Below, piece after piece: positions 50,064 to 55,328 of a DNA stretch of 55,328 nucleotides. Within the stretch, counting starts at the first letter, position 1. Each line of letters opens with the position of its first letter. A model generated the notes under the pieces. It was not told the DNA's origin, searched no databases, and worked only from the letters and a program-made list of their open reading frames with translations. The stretch is taken from contig JAGAZJ010000030.1 of the NCBI GenBank assembly GCA_018110925.1, forward strand, positions 1 to 55,328, in the 5' to 3' direction. This stretch comes from Oscillospiraceae bacterium (GTDB taxonomy: Bacteria > Bacillota > Clostridia > Oscillospirales > Ruminococcaceae). A program made the position numbers and the translations under genes.

Positions 50064-51041
50064 ATGGATATTGATGTTATCATATACGGCAGAGGTCAGG
50101 AAAGGCTTGAGGGCTATCACACCTTTACCGCACCGACGTACTGGACGGATGAGATGCTCACGGCGATGAACTCATTCTATCATATGTGGTCAAACGGCGA
50201 CCTGTCGGATGCATACCCCGATAAATTCACAGGTGCCGACCCATGGGGCAGAACATATATTTTCATAGCCATGCCGCCCCCGTACTGTTGTGCGCTTCTG
50301 CGCACAACAAGGGTAATGGGAGATGACGGCAGCTGGCTGAGAGAAGTGCGCAATCAGGAGATATGGTCTCTTGAGGGCTTCTGCGCTCCCTTTGAGCGCA
50401 AGGAGGAATTCTTTGCACAGATACCCTCGATGATACTCTGGCTTGAAAAAAACAAGGGCTCTTTATACAAAAGATTCTCTGACGAGGAAATAGGCGGAGT
50501 TCTCACGATACCGGGCGACCTTATGATGAATCCTTATCATGATACGCCCATGCCCGACAGCTTCGGTGATATACTTTCCGACAGCAAAGCAGCATGGGAT
50601 ATGCTGGTAAAAAAGATACGCTGTTCAAACGGCATATTCCACTTTCTCTTCGGACCGTTCGCAGAGTGCTTCTACAATCCGCTTCGCTTTGACTACAATA
50701 TATCGGAGCTTTTCCCCACGGAATGCAGAGATGAAGATATACACGACCCGTTTGATGATATGACGCTCATCAGCCGCAAAACGAGGATAGGCAACACCAA
50801 GACCCATGTACTGCGCATGATAACCGACACGGGCGAGATGCCGAGACGATGCTGGCAGCTGTATTCTCCGTCGAGCAATGACCCCGATGATGTGCTGACG
50901 AGCGAGCCGCCGTTCCCCATACCCGAGAATGGCATTGATGTGCGAAGGATGCTGTCTGAGACTGAAACCATTAAGCTCTTTACCTTTAAAATGCAGTGGG
51001 ATACCGTCAACGGGTCGTTCACATTCACAGAGGAGGTGTGA
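50064..51041 (+). CDS. Unknown operon protein (gene 10, 325 aa)
   Basis: Soluble protein starting MDIDVIIYGRGQERLEGYH, rich in aromatic residues and Pro. The YGRGQERL start and position right after a GTPase loosely recall GTPase-associated N-terminal domains of NTPase conflict systems, but I cannot establish homology. GGAG precedes ATG 50064; the stop sits at the start of gene 11. Confidence 0.68.
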   Translation: MDIDVIIYGRGQERLEGYHTFTAPTYWTDEMLTAMNSFYHMWSNGDLSDAYPDKFTGADPWGRTYIFIAMPPPYCCALLRTTRVMGDDGSWLREVRNQEIWSLEGFCAPFERKEEFFAQIPSMILWLEKNKGSLYKRFSDEEIGGVLTIPGDLMMNPYHDTPMPDSFGDILSDSKAAWDMLVKKIRCSNGIFHFLFGPFAECFYNPLRFDYNISELFPTECRDEDIHDPFDDMTLISRKTRIGNTKTHVLRMITDTGEMPRRCWQLYSPSSNDPDDVLTSEPPFPIPENGIDVRRMLSETETIKLFTFKMQWDTVNGSFTFTEEV

Positions 51042-51043
51042 TG

Positions 51044-52111
51044 ATGGACGTTTTCAACATCACACTCAGAGCCCTGCACATTTTCGGCGGCGATAAAAAC
51101 GGGGCTGTGCCCTATCCTGATGATATAGGTACATGGGAGAGCCTTTCATCGGACACAAGGGGCATACTTGACGATATACTCCTCTTTCTTGAAAAGGAGA
51201 TATCCCGTTCGGACACAAAGGAATTTGTCATAGACAATCTGCGTGAAAGCGTTTTTGGTCTGGTAGTACCGGAAGGGTATATCATGCTCACCGGAGGACT
51301 TGACAAAGCAATGCGCCACGCCGTTCTGGGCGGCTTTCTGATACCCGGCTGTGGAGACCTGCGTACCGCATGGCATTTTGCACGCTGGCAGCTTCTGCTG
51401 ATAAGCTCTACATCGTGGAACAGGACAGGCGATGTAAGCATATCGCTCACTGATATAAACACCCTTGCTGCCGCCGCTCTTGAAAAGATAAACGCCCTCG
51501 ACGAGCACAAGCTGCCCGGAAGCCTGTATATGGACAGGCTCCGGGAGATAGGCAAGGATATGATGGAATCGGCGATGCCATTCAGCTTTGCAATGACGAA
51601 TTTCAACAAGAACCATCTTATGCTCGACCTGAGAAAAGGCTATCAGTCCGCCGAGACCATCAGCACGGGCACGGGCAGTATCCCTATCGCACAGATAGAC
51701 CTCGACAAATACGATGTTATGATGTATGAGAAGTATCCCTTTGAAGATATACGGCTCAATGTGCTTGACAGTGAGACATTCACGGAACAGAAAGTGCTGG
51801 AGATAAAAAAGCTCGGCACTCCCGAGGCTGTCCGTGATGCCAAGGCTCTGAAAAAAAACGCCCCGCAGATGTATCCTGCGGGACGAGTGTGGTGCTTTAT
51901 ATTCACCGATCAGGGAAATACATTTTCCTATCCTCTGGCACCGGAAGCACACCACGGTCTGTACTCCACGGGGGTATCGGACTTTGACCTTATCTACAAG
52001 AGCTTCCGTGATGCGTTCGGTGCGGCAAACAAATATTTCGGAAAGCTGAGCACTCGTCCGATGAACAGCCGCGGTGAAAAGAAAGGATTTCTCGGCTTTT
52101 TCGGAAGATGA
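51044..52111 (+). CDS. Unknown operon protein (gene 11, 355 aa)
   Basis: Mostly helical, with one moderately hydrophobic stretch (RHAVLGGFLIPGCGDLR, ARWQLLLISSTSW). The C-terminus ends in a basic, aromatic tail (EKKGFLGFFGR). ATG 51044 is seven bases from AGGAGG; ATG 51041, overlapping the preceding stop, is the alternative. No family recognised. The stop codon abuts the recG stop on the other strand with no intergenic base, so no terminator separates them. Confidence 0.68.
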   Translation: MDVFNITLRALHIFGGDKNGAVPYPDDIGTWESLSSDTRGILDDILLFLEKEISRSDTKEFVIDNLRESVFGLVVPEGYIMLTGGLDKAMRHAVLGGFLIPGCGDLRTAWHFARWQLLLISSTSWNRTGDVSISLTDINTLAAAALEKINALDEHKLPGSLYMDRLREIGKDMMESAMPFSFAMTNFNKNHLMLDLRKGYQSAETISTGTGSIPIAQIDLDKYDVMMYEKYPFEDIRLNVLDSETFTEQKVLEIKKLGTPEAVRDAKALKKNAPQMYPAGRVWCFIFTDQGNTFSYPLAPEAHHGLYSTGVSDFDLIYKSFRDAFGAANKYFGKLSTRPMNSRGEKKGFLGFFGR

Positions 52112-54142
52112 TCAGTTCATCCCCTCTGCTCCGTTTCTGTCGATAAGTGCCTGCGCTCTTTCTCTGAGCAGCGGAAACTCCGACAGGTCGGGGCATTTTT
52201 CCATTATCATGGTCACTGCCGATGATGTCTCCGAAAGGAGCTCCCTGTCTGACAGGTCGGCTATCTTGAAAGGTGCGAAGCCGGATTGTCTGACTCCAAA
52301 GAATTCGCCGGCACCGCGCATTTTCAGATCCTCCTCCGCTATCGCAAAACCGTCGGATGTGTCAGCCATGATACGAAGCCTTGACCTGACCTCATCGGTA
52401 GCGTTGTCTGTAAGGAGTATGCAATAGGAACGGTCCTGTCCCCTGCCGACACGGCCTCTGAGCTGATGGAGCTGTGCTAGACCGAAACGCTCTGAGCTCT
52501 CTATCATGATGACGGTGGCATTGGGAACATCTACCCCGACCTCTATGACGGTGGTGGATACCAGTATCTTCAATTCACCGTTCTTGAACTCGGTCATTAT
52601 CTGATCCTTTTCGGCGGCAGGCAATCTGCCGTGCAGGAGCCCTGTTGGATAACCTCCGAGAACGCTCTCTTTCAGGCGCTCCATATAACTCTCTACGTTC
52701 TGTATCTCGCTCTCGGGATCATCATCTATCATGGGGCAAACGATATACGCCTGATGGCCGCTGTCAAGCTCACGCTTTACAAAGCCCAACGCACGGTCGC
52801 GAAGTTTTCCCGTAACGGCATAGGTCTCTATCTTCTGTCTGCCCTTCGGCAGTTCGTTGATGACGGATATATCAAGGTCGCCGTACATTATCAGTGCAAG
52901 TGTCCTCGGAATAGGTGTTGCGCTCATGACAAGCTTATGGGGATGCATCCCCTTTCCTGCAAGGAGCTTTCTCTGCTCAACTCCGAAACGGTGCTGTTCA
53001 TCAGTGATGATAAGACCCAGTGAGAGAAACTCCGTACTGTCTGAAATAAGCGCATGGGTACCTGTCACGACCATAAGCTCACCGCTCATCAGTTTTGACT
53101 TAATTTCGTTTTTCTGCTTCTGCGTCATTGACCCGGTGAGAAGCCCAACCTCTATGCCGAGGGGGGACAGGAATTTTTTCAGTGTTTCACAGTGCTGTAC
53201 CGCAAGGATCTCGGTCGGAGCCATAAGTGCGGACTGATAGCCGTTTTTATATGCCATATAACAGGCAGCGGCGGCTACCGCAGTCTTGCCGCTGCCCACA
53301 TCTCCCTGAACGAGACGGTTCATGGGGGTGTCTTTTTTCATGTCGGCGAATATATCCGCACAGGCACGCTTCTGAGCAGCTGTCAGTTCAAAGGGCAGTG
53401 CCGCTTCATAATCCTCTATCGGCACTTCCTTCATCACACAGCCGGTGGTAACGCTGTTTGCCCCCTTTAAAAGACGCATTGCCGCCTGATTTATCACAAG
53501 CTCATCAAAGCTCAGTCTCCGGCGTGATATCTCCAGTGCGTGCATGGATTCAGGGAAGTGTATGTTTTTCAGCGCATATTCCTCGGTGGTCAGTTCAAAG
53601 CGTGAGCGCACCATATCCGGCATGGGGTCATCTATACGCTCGTTGAAGCATTTTAGAAGGTATGATATATTAGTCATCACCATAGGCGCTGTGAGCCCCT
53701 CTGTGAGGTGATATTTGGGACGTATGAGCGGCATACCATCCGTCACAACAAGAGGAGAATTCATCTCACGGCGCACCATATTGCCGCTCATCTTGCCGTA
53801 CAGCCTGTATGTGCCGCCCTCTTCAAGTGCATCAAAAGCAAAGCGGTTGTTGTAAAAAACGATACTCATATTGTCAGACTCATCCTCAGCAACGGCTTTA
53901 TACAATATAAGCCCGCTCCTGATGCGCTGAGCCGCCATCTTGCCGGTCACTGTGACCTGCACGGTACAAGGTTCATCATACGGTGCATCCGCCACGGAAG
54001 TTATCTCTGTCATATCAGTATGGTCTCTCGGAAAAAATGTAAGCAGATCCCCGACGGTATACACGCCCAGCTTGTTATACAGCTCTGCACGTTTCTTTCC
54101 TATCTGAGGCACTGAGGTTATATTATCTGTAAGTGATATCAT
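52112..54142 (-). CDS. recG: ATP-dependent DNA helicase RecG
   Basis: 676 residues, normal for RecG, which remodels stalled forks and Holliday junctions. N-terminal wedge/OB domain (VTVTGKMAAQRIRSGLILYK), Walker A VQGDVGSGKT, DEQHRFGVEQ (motif II), MSATPIPRTLALIMYGDLD (motif III), VSTTVIEVGVDVPNA and QLRGRVGRG (motif VI), then the TRG-type tail. ATG 54142 is eight bases from AAAGG; a GTG three bases upstream is possible. Confidence 0.95.
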   Translation of the reverse strand: MISLTDNITSVPQIGKKRAELYNKLGVYTVGDLLTFFPRDHTDMTEITSVADAPYDEPCTVQVTVTGKMAAQRIRSGLILYKAVAEDESDNMSIVFYNNRFAFDALEEGGTYRLYGKMSGNMVRREMNSPLVVTDGMPLIRPKYHLTEGLTAPMVMTNISYLLKCFNERIDDPMPDMVRSRFELTTEEYALKNIHFPESMHALEISRRRLSFDELVINQAAMRLLKGANSVTTGCVMKEVPIEDYEAALPFELTAAQKRACADIFADMKKDTPMNRLVQGDVGSGKTAVAAAACYMAYKNGYQSALMAPTEILAVQHCETLKKFLSPLGIEVGLLTGSMTQKQKNEIKSKLMSGELMVVTGTHALISDSTEFLSLGLIITDEQHRFGVEQRKLLAGKGMHPHKLVMSATPIPRTLALIMYGDLDISVINELPKGRQKIETYAVTGKLRDRALGFVKRELDSGHQAYIVCPMIDDDPESEIQNVESYMERLKESVLGGYPTGLLHGRLPAAEKDQIMTEFKNGELKILVSTTVIEVGVDVPNATVIMIESSERFGLAQLHQLRGRVGRGQDRSYCILLTDNATDEVRSRLRIMADTSDGFAIAEEDLKMRGAGEFFGVRQSGFAPFKIADLSDRELLSETSSAVTMIMEKCPDLSEFPLLRERAQALIDRNGAEGMN

Positions 54143-54208
54143 CACGTCAGCCTTTCAATATTTTTTTGCTTTATCTCTTATATATTACACCAAGAACTGC
54201 ATCCACTA

Positions 54209-54237
54209 TTGACAATATGATGAATTTTCTGTATAAT
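54209..54237 (+). promoter_or_regulatory. Consensus promoter of the DUF1648 gene
   Basis: TTGACA (54209-54214), 17-base spacer, TATAAT (54232-54237): exact consensus. Confidence 0.85.
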
Positions 54238-54268
54238 ATTTACATCATACAAATGGGGGGAGCAGTAT

Positions 54269-55159
54269 ATGAACAGGACATACATGACAGTACGAAAAGC
54301 CGTGAACATAGCTGTCATTGCGGTGTTTCTCGCAGGGATGATACGCTTTGTCATCGCCATTACGGGTATGCCAGATGTGATAGGGGTACACTTTGACGGT
54401 GGCGGTAATTTCGATGTTTATGAGTCAAAGTATTACGGATTCTATCCCTTTATCATAGGCTTTGTCGCCATATCACTACTGCTTTGCGCCGACAAAGTGA
54501 GCGGCAAGCGGAACAGCGGGATGGCACTCGGAGAAAAAGGCGAAAAAGTCTTCAAGGTCATTCTTTACACATCAAGTGACCTCATCAAGATACTGATGTG
54601 TATATTCGCTCTGAACTGGTCAGACTCTGTCATAAAACAGATACCGCTGAATATAACGGTAATGATGATAGTTTTCCTGTTGATGGGTATGGTGATCCTG
54701 CTTATGATCACCGGCGCATTTCTCACAAAGCTCATATTCTCCCGCGGAAAAAAGAACACAGATGCCCTGCACCGCATACTCAGGCTTGCGGCATGGCTGA
54801 CCGCCCTGACCAATATCCCGCTGATACTTGTTGTATGGGAGCGTTTCCCGGAAGGGTCAGAAACAACAGATCCCTTTGCACTTATATACTTTGCAGACCT
54901 TGGGATCAATGCACCGAAGTTTCTGTATCTTCTCCCTGCCGTACTGAGTATAGCAATATGCATCATCGGAGATATAGTCATTAAACGCAGGAAAGATCTT
55001 ATGATTGCCGTTGACATAACAAGAAGCACGCTGATACTGTTTTTCTGGATCCATATTGTAGTGATGCCGGATATTTCCACAAGCCCCGTACTGACGGTTG
55101 TATGTATTATAATATGCATAGTCCCGTGGATCTTGAACCGCATAAAGAAACAGACTTAA
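54269..55159 (+). CDS. DUF1648-type multi-pass membrane protein
   Basis: 296 residues with about seven to eight hydrophobic helices. The DUF1648 signature is near the N-terminus: MPDVIGVHFDGGGNFDVYESK directly after helix one. Family members (YhdP/SdpI-like surroundings) are linked to envelope stress and toxin immunity, but the function here is unknown. GGGGGGAG precedes ATG 54269. Monocistronic, ended by two hairpins. Confidence 0.8.
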   Translation: MNRTYMTVRKAVNIAVIAVFLAGMIRFVIAITGMPDVIGVHFDGGGNFDVYESKYYGFYPFIIGFVAISLLLCADKVSGKRNSGMALGEKGEKVFKVILYTSSDLIKILMCIFALNWSDSVIKQIPLNITVMMIVFLLMGMVILLMITGAFLTKLIFSRGKKNTDALHRILRLAAWLTALTNIPLILVVWERFPEGSETTDPFALIYFADLGINAPKFLYLLPAVLSIAICIIGDIVIKRRKDLMIAVDITRSTLILFFWIHIVVMPDISTSPVLTVVCIIICIVPWILNRIKKQT

Positions 55160-55167
55160 TAAAATGA

Positions 55168-55193
55168 GAGCCGACCTGACATCAGGTCGGCTC
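55168..55193 (+). terminator. Hairpin after the DUF1648 gene
   Basis: GAGCCGACCTGA (55168-55179) and TCAGGTCGGCTC (55182-55193) pair perfectly with a two-base loop. Confidence 0.75.
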
Positions 55194-55202
55194 AGTCTGT
55201 CG

Positions 55203-55232
55203 AAAAAGTCAGCCGAAAGGCTGGCTTTTTTG
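55203..55232 (+). terminator. Second intrinsic terminator
   Basis: AAAAAGTCAGCC, loop GAAA, GGCTGGCTTTTTT. Confidence 0.8.
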
Positions 55233-55267
55233 CGTCTGATATGGTATAATAAACACGGGTGATAAAA

Positions 55268-55328
55268 ATGCTTGAAAAGAATAAAAGTGAAAGAGATCAG
55301 CTTGAATTTGTATGTCTTGAAACAATGG
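55268..55328 (+). CDS. Start of a probable IS1182-type transposase (partial)
   Basis: The last 61 bases open a reading frame MLEKNKSERDQLEFVCLETM, which resembles the start of IS1182-family DDE transposases (QxEFVxxExLVP). A TATAAT at 55245-55250 lies upstream. The gene runs off the window, so the call rests on twenty residues. Confidence 0.5.
   Translation, partial: MLEKNKSERDQLEFVCLETM

Overview
The window looks like chromosome of an anaerobic, gut-type Clostridia bacterium, most probably Ruminococcus or a close Oscillospiraceae relative. The reasons are Firmicute-type Shine-Dalgarno sites (GGAGG), many near-consensus sigma-A promoters with 17-base spacers, spoVG, a tetrahydrofolate riboswitch in front of an ECF folate transporter, secreted plant-cell-wall enzymes (GH43, CE1-like, CE4) and a biotin-dependent carboxytransferase cluster. 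This is inference from gene content; there is no rRNA in the window.

Layout. 1-3.83 kb is the right part of a mobilizable element: an oriT-like hairpin cluster, a MobV/Pre relaxase, a 40-residue ORF and a large serine recombinase. 4.0-6.2 kb has a HAD phosphatase and a GH43 lipoprotein. 6.2-8.05 kb (minus) has folT under a THF riboswitch, and pfkA. 8.4-12.6 kb is a MarR-controlled heterodimeric ABC exporter. 12.8-16.0 kb (minus) has a secreted FnIII/wall-binding protein and a PASTA-type receptor kinase that has lost its catalytic residues. 16.2-19.9 kb has tRNA-Ser, a three-gene carboxytransferase/biotin-carrier operon and tRNA-Thr. 20.0-23.9 kb has a signal-peptidase-like protein lacking both dyad residues and a TPR-DUF4037-DUF4125 protein. 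24-27 kb (minus) has two GNATs and a LacI-type-sensor diguanylate cyclase. 27.6-30.5 kb has a 59-residue membrane protein, an EEP-family phosphoesterase, spoVG and an orphan gene. 30.7-31.1 kb has a tRNA-Leu(UAA) split by a group I intron, and tRNA-Pro. 31.4-34.1 kb has a CE1-like esterase, a CE4 deacetylase and a flavin reductase-like protein. 34.4-37.7 kb has a pair of WYL proteins and a TetR/membrane protein pair.

37.9-52.1 kb is the outstanding region. It is a tightly packed, same-strand run of eleven genes behind a perfect TTGACA-17-TATAAT promoter: Hsp70, a degenerate Hsp70 with a possible kinase-like N-terminus, a radical-SAM protein, an orphan, two coiled-coil proteins, a double AAA+ ATPase, a GNAT, a P-loop GTPase-like protein and two more orphans. 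I do not recognise it as a described system. It is followed by convergent recG, a DUF1648 membrane protein and the start of what is probably an IS1182-type transposase.

Three themes cut across the window. A family of roughly 104-bp imperfect-palindrome repeats occurs in four full copies and one fragment. Several enzyme folds have lost catalytic residues (kinase, signal peptidase, second Hsp70). RNA-level features are prominent (THF switch, self-splicing-type intron).
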